A DNA stretch of 8,987 bases from a bacterium (GTDB lineage Bacteria > Auribacterota > JABMQX01). This document shows positions 1 through 5,799 of the stretch, one piece after another (the stretch's first letter is position 1; the number at the start of each line of letters is the position of its first letter). The notes beneath the pieces were generated by a model that worked only from the letters and a program-made list of their open reading frames with translations, made no database searches and was not told the DNA's origin. The DNA lies in assembly GCA_013203085.1 (NCBI GenBank), contig JABMQX010000829.1:1-8987 (forward strand). The letters are read 5' to 3'. Made by a program: the position numbers and the translations under genes.

Positions 1-373
1 AGACGGGCACCGGGGCGCGGTCACCGTTTCCGCCGAGGTAGTAGTGGAAGGCGGCCACTGCGAAAAGGAGAGCGACGATAGCTGCTGCTCCCGCCCAGGC
101 GATACGCGGTCGCCAGGCTCGTCTGGCCGATGGTTGCTCGATGCCGGCGAGAATGCTGTCCTCGCTGATAGGGTGTCGCTCAGCGATCTCATCGAGAACA
201 ACCTTCCTCGCGGCAAAAGTCTCTTCGACCCTCTGTGAAACCGCCAGCAACTCCCTGCATACTCCACACTTGGCGAGATGACCCGAGATCAGACCCATGG
301 TCTCTTCGCAGCCGCCCTTCGGCATGGTCTGAATGAGCTTCCTTACTTCTCGACACTGCGTTTTCTCAGCCAT
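1..373 (-). CDS. Membrane-anchored ZAS-type anti-sigma factor (partial, C-terminus beyond left edge)
   Basis: This reading frame starts at ATG 373-371 and stays open for 124 codons to the window edge. Its N-terminal cytoplasmic part carries the zinc-binding anti-sigma pattern: Cys7, then His32-x3-Cys36-x2-Cys39 (GHLAKCGVC). A single hydrophobic stretch at about residues 92-112 follows a basic segment (RRAWRPR), predicting one transmembrane helix with the zinc domain inside. In this family the ZAS domain binds the partner ECF sigma factor and releases it on a redox or envelope signal. The start codon overlaps the last 8 nt of the sigma gene (ATGGCTGA), so the two are translationally coupled, as expected for a cognate pair. 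The periplasmic part is cut off, so the signal sensed cannot be judged. The family call is firm; the redox role is inferred from the conserved Cys/His ligands. Confidence 0.88.
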   Translation of the reverse strand, partial: MAEKTQCREVRKLIQTMPKGGCEETMGLISGHLAKCGVCRELLAVSQRVEETFAARKVVLDEIAERHPISEDSILAGIEQPSARRAWRPRIAWAGAAAIVALLFAVAAFHYYLGGNGDRAPVPV

Positions 374-908
374 TTCTCACTTTCCCTCGAAGTGCTTGAT
401 AAAGGCGTTTCCGGGCATTGAAGAGGCGGGATTTGATCGTTCCGAGCCGGCAGTTGAGAATCTCGGCTATCTCTCTGAGGGTTAGATCATCGAAATAGTG
501 CATGGCAATCACGGTTCGCATTGAGAACGGCAGCCCGTCCACCGCTTTCATCAGGAACTCACTCTCGTCGTGGTTTGCGAGTTCATCGGCGAGAGAGGAA
601 TCCACGGCCTCGCTGTCTTTCGTCCCGCCGGGATCAGCATTTGCCCGCACAAAACCCAGCCGCTTGAGCAGCTTCCTTCTACGGCAATGGTCTCGGTACT
701 TGTTGAGCATAATTCCGTAAAGCCAGGCAAATGCCGAAGACCTGCCGGAAAAGCTATCGAATTTCCTGAAAGCCAGGACGAACGTCTCCTGCACAATTTC
801 CTCCGCGAGATGCCTGTCTCCGGTCACAGATAGGGCTCCGCGGAATATCCGTTTGTAAGTGGCATCTACGACCTCGGCAAACTCTTGACGCTTTTGCTGC
901 CCGGGCAT
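366..908 (-). CDS. ECF-type RNA polymerase sigma factor (sigma-70 family)
   Basis: A 180-aa protein of typical ECF length. Region 2 spans about residues 13-80, with the core-binding and -10 recognition segment around 'AEEIVQETFVLAFRKFDSF' and 'AWLYGIMLNKYRDHCRRRK'. Region 4 spans about 119-173, with 'LPFSMRTVIAMHYFDDLTLREIAEIL' resembling the usual helix-turn-helix start and 'GTIKSRLFNARKRL' the -35 recognition helix. An acidic, low-complexity linker (about 88-117) separates them; there is no region 3, as in all ECF factors. I chose ATG 908. The frame is open further upstream to a TTG at 1064, but that extra 52-residue stretch is basic and unlike any sigma N-terminus. No strong Shine-Dalgarno precedes 908. 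It is followed, with 8 nt overlap, by its probable anti-sigma factor. Target promoters are unknown. Confidence 0.93.
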   Translation of the reverse strand: MPGQQKRQEFAEVVDATYKRIFRGALSVTGDRHLAEEIVQETFVLAFRKFDSFSGRSSAFAWLYGIMLNKYRDHCRRRKLLKRLGFVRANADPGGTKDSEAVDSSLADELANHDESEFLMKAVDGLPFSMRTVIAMHYFDDLTLREIAEILNCRLGTIKSRLFNARKRLYQALRGKVRNG

Positions 909-1218
909 TTCGGTTCGTCTCACATCGGTTATTGGCGTGAAGAGCCGAAAAGGTTCATTTTTTCTTCGGGGTTCTCGGCATCTTCGCTCTACCTCATGTG
1001 CATATACTTGCCCAAGAGACAGGAACCTGGCAAGGGGCAACTTCGAGAAGACCTTCCGAGGCAAAGGCTATTTTCCGGAGGGAAGGCTCTTTTTCACTGG
1101 TGGGTACGAAGAGGGCTGATTTGCCTGACGGGGGAGATTTCATGGCTTTGTCTGTGCGTGGGAAGTCGTGTGAGCTCCGACAAAAGGCCCGGACAATCGC
1201 AACGGAAAGGAAAAAGGT
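909..1218. other. Intergenic region upstream of the sigma factor gene
   Basis: This stretch separates the divergently placed sigma gene and tRNA, and must contain the sigma-operon promoter. I see no convincing minus-strand -35/-10 pair. An inverted repeat is present: TTGCCC at 1008-1013 and GGGCAA at 1035-1040, and an alternative pairing CTTGCC 1007-1012 with GGCAAG 1029-1034. It could be an operator or a leader hairpin, but it is short. Short open frames on both strands here have no recognisable protein features. Confidence 0.35.
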
Positions 1219-1247
1219 TTGACAAAAGGGCACGGGATCGGTAGTGT
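1219..1247 (+). promoter_or_regulatory. Predicted sigma-70-type promoter of tRNA-Glu
   Basis: A perfect -35 box TTGACA (1219-1224) is followed after exactly 17 nt by TAGTGT (1242-1247), a weak match (3 of 6) to TATAAT. Transcription would start near 1254, about 39 nt before the tRNA. The perfect -35, ideal spacing and position support it; the poor -10 limits confidence. Confidence 0.5.
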
Positions 1248-1292
1248 ACGCGGTGCTGTTCAAAAGCCGTGAACGTTCCAGCTACCTTTGGC

Positions 1293-1365
1293 GGCCCCTT
1301 CGTCTAGTGGTTTAGGATAGGTGGTTCTCAGCCATCAGACGCGGGTTCGATTCCCGCAGGGGCTG
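1293..1365 (+). tRNA. tRNA-Glu (anticodon CTC)
   Basis: A 73-nt cloverleaf. The acceptor stem GGCCCCT (1293-1299) pairs with AGGGGCT (1358-1364), with one terminal G-U, and G1365 is the discriminator base. The D arm starts GTC (1302-1304) with a GG in the loop and closes with GAT (1316-1318). The anticodon stem GGTGG (1320-1324) pairs with CCATC (1332-1336) around the loop TTCTCAG, giving anticodon CTC at 1327-1329, which reads GAG. The T arm is GCGGG-TTCGATT-CCCGC (1341-1357). The order and the 'CCTTCGTCTAG' start match bacterial tRNA-Glu. CCA is not encoded, so it must be added by a nucleotidyltransferase. No strong terminator follows. Confidence 0.96.
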
Positions 1366-1520
1366 CTTTCGAATTTGACACGTCGCTATCGAGAAGAAAC
1401 TCGCGATCTTCCGCTATACCAGTGTCTACTCCAATATCTGAAACCACCCTTGTTCAAAGTAGTCTGAAAGCAGTGGGGTTACCAAAAAGACCTCAAGTCT
1501 CATACTGCCAACATTTCAGA

Positions 1521-1736
1521 TCAGGGTTGGCCGCTTAGCCGATAGAACCGCCTCAAGATACTGGAGGCTGTTGGTGACGTGCCCGTCTCGGTTCCATCGT
1601 CGAGCCATTCCATGAGACCGCCGGTTCCCGTTAGGGCCGAGAGGGCGTTCCAGGCGGCAGTGAGGCTGTTGGTTAAGTAGATGGTGTACGTTGCGTCGGC
1701 CATGCTGTGCCAGGTGATGCGAGCCCCTCGGCGATG
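1521..1736 (-). pseudogene. Remnant C-terminal module of a secreted protein
   Basis: Read on the minus strand, this frame encodes about 72 residues ending in the stop at 1523-1521. It contains 'ITWHSMADATYTIY', then a Trp-rich middle 'AAWNALSALTGTGG', then 'MEWLDDGTETG' and finally 'RRFYRLSGQP'. This is the layout of a C-terminal module common on large exported proteins of Planctomycetota and relatives (ITW.S..G.TY.VY......W...W.D.....RFYR). The neighbouring beta-helix protein ends in the same type of module. The frame is closed upstream by TAG at 1739-1737, and no signal peptide or other domain precedes it. A second minus frame stays open over about 1735-1909, with 'DPWKIAVRVET' leading towards the break, so one frameshift near 1730 may join further gene remains. 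An ATG at 1703 could start a 60-aa peptide, but a stand-alone module without a signal peptide is unlikely. The rest of 1366-1890 shows no other gene. Confidence 0.65.
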
Positions 1737-1890
1737 CTATGCGATATGGTCTCGACGCGGACCGCAATTTTCCAGGGATCACAACTCCTGTCGTCCATCT
1801 CCGCGACTTTCCCGTCGTAAAGCATGCAACGTGCAATTATCCTGGCGTATCGCGGCGGTTGTTGGGCGTGATCTCCTTCGGCGCTGGCAA

Positions 1891-1919
1891 TTGACATCCA
1901 CGAAGGCACCTGTTACCCT
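1891..1919 (+). promoter_or_regulatory. Predicted promoter of the beta-helix protein gene
   Basis: A perfect TTGACA (1891-1896) is followed after 17 nt by TACCCT (1914-1919), 3 of 6 matches to TATAAT. The predicted transcription start near 1926 leaves a leader of about 38 nt, with an AAGGAG ribosome site at 1953-1958. The strong -35 plus weak -10 is the same combination seen before the tRNA. Confidence 0.5.
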
Positions 1920-1963
1920 CTGCTCTGCCCTTTGAAAGAGAATTCGCCAGTAAAGGAGAAGTG

Positions 1964-4900
1964 ATGAAGAGAAGTACACGCTTGGGTGTCTTGCTGTCTG
2001 TTCCATTTGCATTGGCGGCCGGAGCGTACGAATTCGCCTTTGCCAATTCCTACCTGTTGTACGAGGATTTCGAAGACGGCGTGGCAAACGGTTTCTATGA
2101 AGTGGGGGGAACATGGTCAATCGCAGACGGGCGGTACACGCAATCCAGTGGGTTGTGCCCGCCGCGCTCATGGGTAAACGCGATCGGGAATTACGTCATC
2201 CAGGTCGAGTGCACCCCTCTGGCCGGGCTGGAGACCAAGGTCATTTACGCGCACGCGGACACTTCCGAGAACTATCGCGTTGACCTCTGGCTCGACCGGT
2301 CTCGGCTCAGCATTCCTGCTTGGGGAGAAAACTGGTCCACACGGAATTTCACGGTTCACGGTCTGAACCTCGCGTACAATCACAGTTATTCGGTCAAGAT
2401 CGAGGTCGGTTGGAGCGGGGTGAAGGTATGGGTGAACGATGTCCTCCAGCACGACCGGACGTGGGCCGATGGCTGGCCCCTCGGGGAGGGAAACATTGGA
2501 CTCGGAACCAACGCCGCCTCCTCTCGCTTCGACGACCTGATTGTCTCCGTGCCGCTGGTTGGTTTGCGAACGGTGTTCATTGAGGACTTCAACGATGGGG
2601 TGGCAAACGGGTTCACGGAGGTAAATGGTTCGTGGTCGGTCATCAGCGGCAAGTATGTTCAATCAACGGTTTCTCCCGGCGGGCCTTATCGGACATGGGT
2701 GGACTCTTTAAGCAGATGCCTGAGCGAAGACCTCAGCGCCTACGTGGTTGAAGTTGATTGTACGCCGCACTCTGGAACGGCGACCAAAGTACTATACGCC
2801 CACGCGGACGGTTCGGAAAACTACCGCGTTGATTTCTGGCTGGACCGCTCCCGGTTGTCCATTCCGGCGTGGGGCCAGGGATGGTCCACGCGCAACGTCA
2901 CCCTGGGAGGATTGAAGTTCTCGTACGGCCAGACCTATCACGTCACGGTCGAGGTGAGTTGGGCGGGTGTGAAAGTCTGGGTGGACGGGGTCCTTCAGCA
3001 CGACGAACCGTGGGCGGACGACATTCCTCTGGGGGATGGACGCGTCGCAGTGGGGACCTGTGTTGCCTCGTCGAGCTTCGACAACGTGATCGTACGTGCC
3101 GCGGAAGGCCCCACGGGCAGAGTGTGGTACGTGGACGCCTCCGCTGGATGGAGCGGCGACGGGACCACGTGGGCCAAAGCCTTTAATACGGTCCAAAAAG
3201 GGATTGATGCTGCGTCTCACGGCGACTTCGTGCTTGTCGCTGTGGGAACCTACCAGGAGGATGTCCGTTTCCGTGGCAAGAATATCACGCTTCGCGGGAC
3301 AGATCCCCTTGATAATGGCGTCTCTTACAACACCATCATCTGGGGCTTGGGCAAGCAGTCTGTCGTCACCTTCAGTGGCACCGAAGACGCAAGCTGTCTT
3401 GTTTCAGGCTTGACCATCACAAATGGACAGAGCCCGTTTGGTGGCGGAATCCTCGGCGGGACAAGCGATAACCGCGCTCAGGCGTATCTGCGGCACGTCA
3501 GCGTCGGGTCCAGTGCCGCCGAGAACAGCGGCGGCGGCATCGCCTATTTCGACGGCCCGATCCTGAACAGCGGCATCGGCTCGAACTGGACTCTCAGCAC
3601 GTCTCCCAATGGAAACGGGGGTGGACTGTTCCAATGCAATGGACCCATCCGAAATAGCTGGATCGGCAAGAACAAGGCATACACTGGCGGCGGGTTGGCC
3701 CAATGCAATGGCATCATCGAAGATAACACCATCGCGGAGAATTCCGCGTCCAGCGTCGGGGGAGGATTGGCCAATTGCGCGGGGACGATCGGCGACAACA
3801 ACATTTCGCAGAACTCGGCATACGCCGGCGGCGGACTGGCTGACTGCCACGGCTTGGTGCAGAACAATACAATTAGCCAGAATACCTGTCCCGAGCTCGG
3901 CTTCGGTGGTGGTCTGTACCGATGCAACGGAACGATCAGGAACAATAGCATCACCGGCAACATCGCCGGGCAGGGCGGCGGGGTTGCTTTCTGCGACAGC
4001 CTCGTGGAGGGCAATCTTATTGACTCCAACCGGGCCGACGGAAGTGGGGTGCTCTACTCTGGCGGCGGTCTGTACGCCTGCCAGGCCTTCATCCACAACA
4101 ATACGATCACCCGCAACACCTCCAACCGTCATGGGGGCGGATTGGGGCACTGCGGCGGCATGGTCAGGAACAACCTCATTGCCGAAAACACTGCGGATAA
4201 TGAGGGTGGAGGTCTGGCCTATTGTTCCGGTCAGGTCCGGAACAACAGGATCATGGCCAACTCCGCCTATTATGGGGGCGGATTGTCGCGATGCGGCAGC
4301 CGCATCCAGAACAACCTGATCGCCAGAAATGCCGTGAACGATGGCGGGGCGGGCTTGTTCCAATGCGACGGCCCCTTGTACTTGAACACGATCGTGGAAA
4401 ACCAGGCGGCCGGAACTGGCGGTGGGCTTGCCAGTTGCAACGGCACAATCAACGACTGCATCATCTGGGGGAACACGGCCGTCCACGGAAGCCCACAGCT
4501 CGGCGGCTCGTCAGTCCCTGCGTACTCCTGCATTGAGGGCTGGACGGGCGGCGGTGAGGGCAACACCGACGCGGATCCCAAATTCGTTGACCAGGACGGG
4601 CCGGACGACAAGCCGCAGACCTTCCAGGACAATGACTACCGTCTCGCCGAGGGATCGAAGTGTATTGACCAGGGTAAGACCGAGACATGGATGTGGAGTG
4701 ATCTTGACCTCGAGGGCAATCCGAGGGTGTTCTTTGGTGGGAAGTCGCTGACGGTTGACATGGGCGCGTACGAGTACGGCTCATTCCCGTTCAAAATCGT
4801 GAAGGTCGAAAGGACCGTTTTCGGCGAGGAACGCCTGACATGGACCAGCCGCAACGGAGACACCTACATTGTTCGGTCTTCTGCTCGGTTGCCGAACCAG

Positions 4901-5005
4901 TCTTGGACCGAGGAAAAAACAGTGGTGTCGCAAGGGGAATTAACCACGTGGACCGATCCCAACGGGATAGGGTGGCAGAAGTTTTACAGAATCGAGCTCA
5001 AGTGA
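1964..5005 (+). CDS. Secreted multidomain protein: two lectin-like sandwich domains, right-handed parallel beta-helix, C-terminal FYR module
   Basis: A 1013-aa exported protein. ATG 1964 is preferred over GTG 1961 because AAGGAG (1953-1958) sits 5 nt from the ATG but only 2 nt from the GTG. Residues 1-28 look like a Sec signal peptide (MKRSTRLG, then a hydrophobic core, then FAFA). Two homologous domains follow (about 32-196 and 203-380), each opening with 'EDF.DGVANGF.EV.G.WS' and resembling concanavalin-like or laminin-G sandwich domains. The beta-helix begins at about 385 with 'VWYVDASAGWSGDGTTWAKAF', a typical N-cap, and runs through 13 Gly-rich coils (523-842). It closes with 'DADPKFVD', 'DYRLAEGSKCIDQG' and 'VDMGAYEYG', the standard end of such proteins. 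Residues about 942-1013 form the C-terminal module ending 'KFYRIELK'. Beta-helix families include polysaccharide lyases, but I could not identify a catalytic triad, so carbohydrate binding or cleavage is inference. There is no PEP-CTERM tail. Confidence 0.9.
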   Translation: MKRSTRLGVLLSVPFALAAGAYEFAFANSYLLYEDFEDGVANGFYEVGGTWSIADGRYTQSSGLCPPRSWVNAIGNYVIQVECTPLAGLETKVIYAHADTSENYRVDLWLDRSRLSIPAWGENWSTRNFTVHGLNLAYNHSYSVKIEVGWSGVKVWVNDVLQHDRTWADGWPLGEGNIGLGTNAASSRFDDLIVSVPLVGLRTVFIEDFNDGVANGFTEVNGSWSVISGKYVQSTVSPGGPYRTWVDSLSRCLSEDLSAYVVEVDCTPHSGTATKVLYAHADGSENYRVDFWLDRSRLSIPAWGQGWSTRNVTLGGLKFSYGQTYHVTVEVSWAGVKVWVDGVLQHDEPWADDIPLGDGRVAVGTCVASSSFDNVIVRAAEGPTGRVWYVDASAGWSGDGTTWAKAFNTVQKGIDAASHGDFVLVAVGTYQEDVRFRGKNITLRGTDPLDNGVSYNTIIWGLGKQSVVTFSGTEDASCLVSGLTITNGQSPFGGGILGGTSDNRAQAYLRHVSVGSSAAENSGGGIAYFDGPILNSGIGSNWTLSTSPNGNGGGLFQCNGPIRNSWIGKNKAYTGGGLAQCNGIIEDNTIAENSASSVGGGLANCAGTIGDNNISQNSAYAGGGLADCHGLVQNNTISQNTCPELGFGGGLYRCNGTIRNNSITGNIAGQGGGVAFCDSLVEGNLIDSNRADGSGVLYSGGGLYACQAFIHNNTITRNTSNRHGGGLGHCGGMVRNNLIAENTADNEGGGLAYCSGQVRNNRIMANSAYYGGGLSRCGSRIQNNLIARNAVNDGGAGLFQCDGPLYLNTIVENQAAGTGGGLASCNGTINDCIIWGNTAVHGSPQLGGSSVPAYSCIEGWTGGGEGNTDADPKFVDQDGPDDKPQTFQDNDYRLAEGSKCIDQGKTETWMWSDLDLEGNPRVFFGGKSLTVDMGAYEYGSFPFKIVKVERTVFGEERLTWTSRNGDTYIVRSSARLPNQSWTEEKTVVSQGELTTWTDPNGIGWQKFYRIELK
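2057..3100 (+). repeat. Tandem duplication of a lectin-like domain within the beta-helix gene
   Basis: Copy 1 covers about 2057-2550 and copy 2 about 2570-3100. Shared landmarks occur in the same order in both: 'EDF(E/N)DGVANGF', 'KV(I/L)YAHAD.SENYRVD', 'WLDRSRLSIPAWG', 'WSTRN', 'GVKVWV(N/D)(D/G)VLQHD' and a closing 'FD(D/N)(L/V)IV'. Copy 2 has roughly ten extra residues before its 'VVEVDCTP' strand. Each copy keeps one Cys before and one Cys in this strand, which suggests a conserved disulfide. Protein similarity is high, but the DNA has diverged at many codon positions, so the duplication is not recent. Confidence 0.85.
3530..4489 (+). repeat. Thirteen tandem beta-helix coils with a cysteine ladder
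   Basis: Thirteen units of mostly 23-29 codons follow the pattern GGGL-x-x-C-x-G-x-I-x-N-N-x-I-x-x-N-x-A. The first unit (GGGIAYFDGP) has Phe where the other twelve have Cys, and the twelfth has GGAGLFQC instead of GGGL. The 'NN.I..N' segment is the asparagine ladder typical of right-handed beta-helices. One Cys per coil in the same register predicts a stack of thiols along one face. Longer coils 1, 5 and 7 carry insertions after the Asn strand, where loops of a binding face would protrude. Confidence 0.88.
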
Positions 5006-5483
5006 TCGTTATCTCTTACGGTGATCGCACATGGCGGTTTGGGAAACGGGGGGTTGAACCTTGAGGTCGGCGAACTGGACGTCAAACCGCCGAGAAACTT
5101 TGGCCGAAATGAAATACAACGACACACTTTTTCAAGCACCAAGACCAAAAAGTCCGGGATGATAAAACGTCTCGTCTAACGAGAAAAAACAGATCCCTGG
5201 ATTTGTCACAAGTGAGACTCTCCTAACGTATTGGCATGTGGCCACTTACAAGCTCAGAATGGGAGTCTTCGCCATTCAACTCCACTTGCAGCTACTATTG
5301 GCTCGAGGCGAAGACACTCTTTCGCCTCCTTTTGATGAGCGGCGCCGCTGTCGTTCCAGGATGCCGGCTCCTTGACTCAGCACCGCCTACCTCCCCTTAT
5401 TTTCATGGGGTCTGAGCATCCATCGAGACCCGATGTTACGCTGGGAAGAAGAGGATTGACTAAAACGGGTATCGGAAGAGTTC
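5006..5483. other. Non-coding spacer after the beta-helix gene
   Basis: No convincing gene on either strand. Structures present are: a 9-bp inverted repeat GGCGGTTTG (5033-5041) with CAAACCGCC (5083-5091) enclosing 41 nt, just 27 nt after the stop codon; a small hairpin TCTCGT-CTA-ACGAGA (5170-5184) followed by a run of A; a terminator-like hairpin at 5305-5333; and a 6-bp repeat GGGTCT/AGACCC around 5407-5430. No coding features such as a signal peptide, known motif or ribosome site were recognised. Confidence 0.5.
5305..5333 (+). terminator. Predicted intrinsic terminator
   Basis: A perfect 8-bp stem GAGGCGAA (5305-5312) / TTCGCCTC (5321-5328) encloses an 8-nt loop and is followed at once by CTTTT (5329-5333). 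The U-run is short. It lies about 300 nt downstream of the beta-helix stop codon, so it would give that transcript a long 3' tail; it also shields the following operon from read-through. Confidence 0.5.
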
Positions 5484-5512
5484 TTAACGGCACTCGAGAT
5501 TCTTGGTAGAAT
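5484..5512 (+). promoter_or_regulatory. Predicted promoter of the oxidoreductase-hydrolase operon
   Basis: TTAACG (5484-5489, 4 of 6 matches to TTGACA), a 17-nt spacer and TAGAAT (5507-5512, 5 of 6 matches to TATAAT). Transcription would start near 5519, giving a leader of about 280 nt before the oxidoreductase start codon. It is the best match in the spacer between the upstream terminator and the operon. Confidence 0.5.
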
Positions 5513-5661
5513 AAAGGTAGTGAGCACCTGCCTGGCTCCATGGCGCCATTAGGTTCCTGGTGACGGCACGAGAAGGCGGCGTTTCACTGGCTTCGCTTTC
5601 GTCGGGTGAGACAAGGGCTTCTGAATGCGATTCGGAAATACGGTTACGTATGGTGCTCTGA

Positions 5662-5710
5662 CCACGCCCACGGCGTGGCTTGGACGGGATAACCCCGCGG
5701 AACGCGGGGT
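5662..5710 (+). promoter_or_regulatory. Two consecutive GC-rich hairpins in the operon leader
   Basis: Hairpin 1: CCACGCC (5662-5668) pairs with GGCGTGG (5672-5678) around a 3-nt loop. Hairpin 2: ACCCCGCG (5692-5699) pairs with CGCGGGGT (5703-5710) around a GAA triloop. Both stems are perfect. They sit 90-140 nt before the start codon and have no U-run, so they are not intrinsic terminators. They may stabilise the leader or act in a regulatory RNA structure; no known riboswitch class was recognised. Confidence 0.45.
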
Positions 5711-5799
5711 CGGAACAAATACGTCACCGAACTTACGAATCGGAGCACTTAGTCATGCCAATGAAACGTTGTTCACAACATCTGCGGGAAAGGGAAAAG

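Noticed and set aside
909..1064. N-terminal extension of the sigma factor to a TTG at 1064
   Set aside because: The extra 52 residues are basic and unlike sigma N-termini; ATG 908 gives a standard ECF length.
1488..1500. Minus-strand hairpin AGAC/GTCT with a T-run, downstream of the gene remnant
   Set aside because: The stem is only 4 bp, too weak to call a terminator, though its position would suit one for the lost gene.
3404..4486. 360-codon open frame on the minus strand with repetitive sequence
   Set aside because: It is the mirror of the Gly/Asn coil repeats in the beta-helix gene; its apparent repeats come from that periodicity.
3530..4489. Tandem repeats considered as a CRISPR array or DNA satellite
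   Set aside because: The repeats are in frame, vary at the DNA level and conserve amino acids (GGGL..C, NN.I..N), so they are protein coils.
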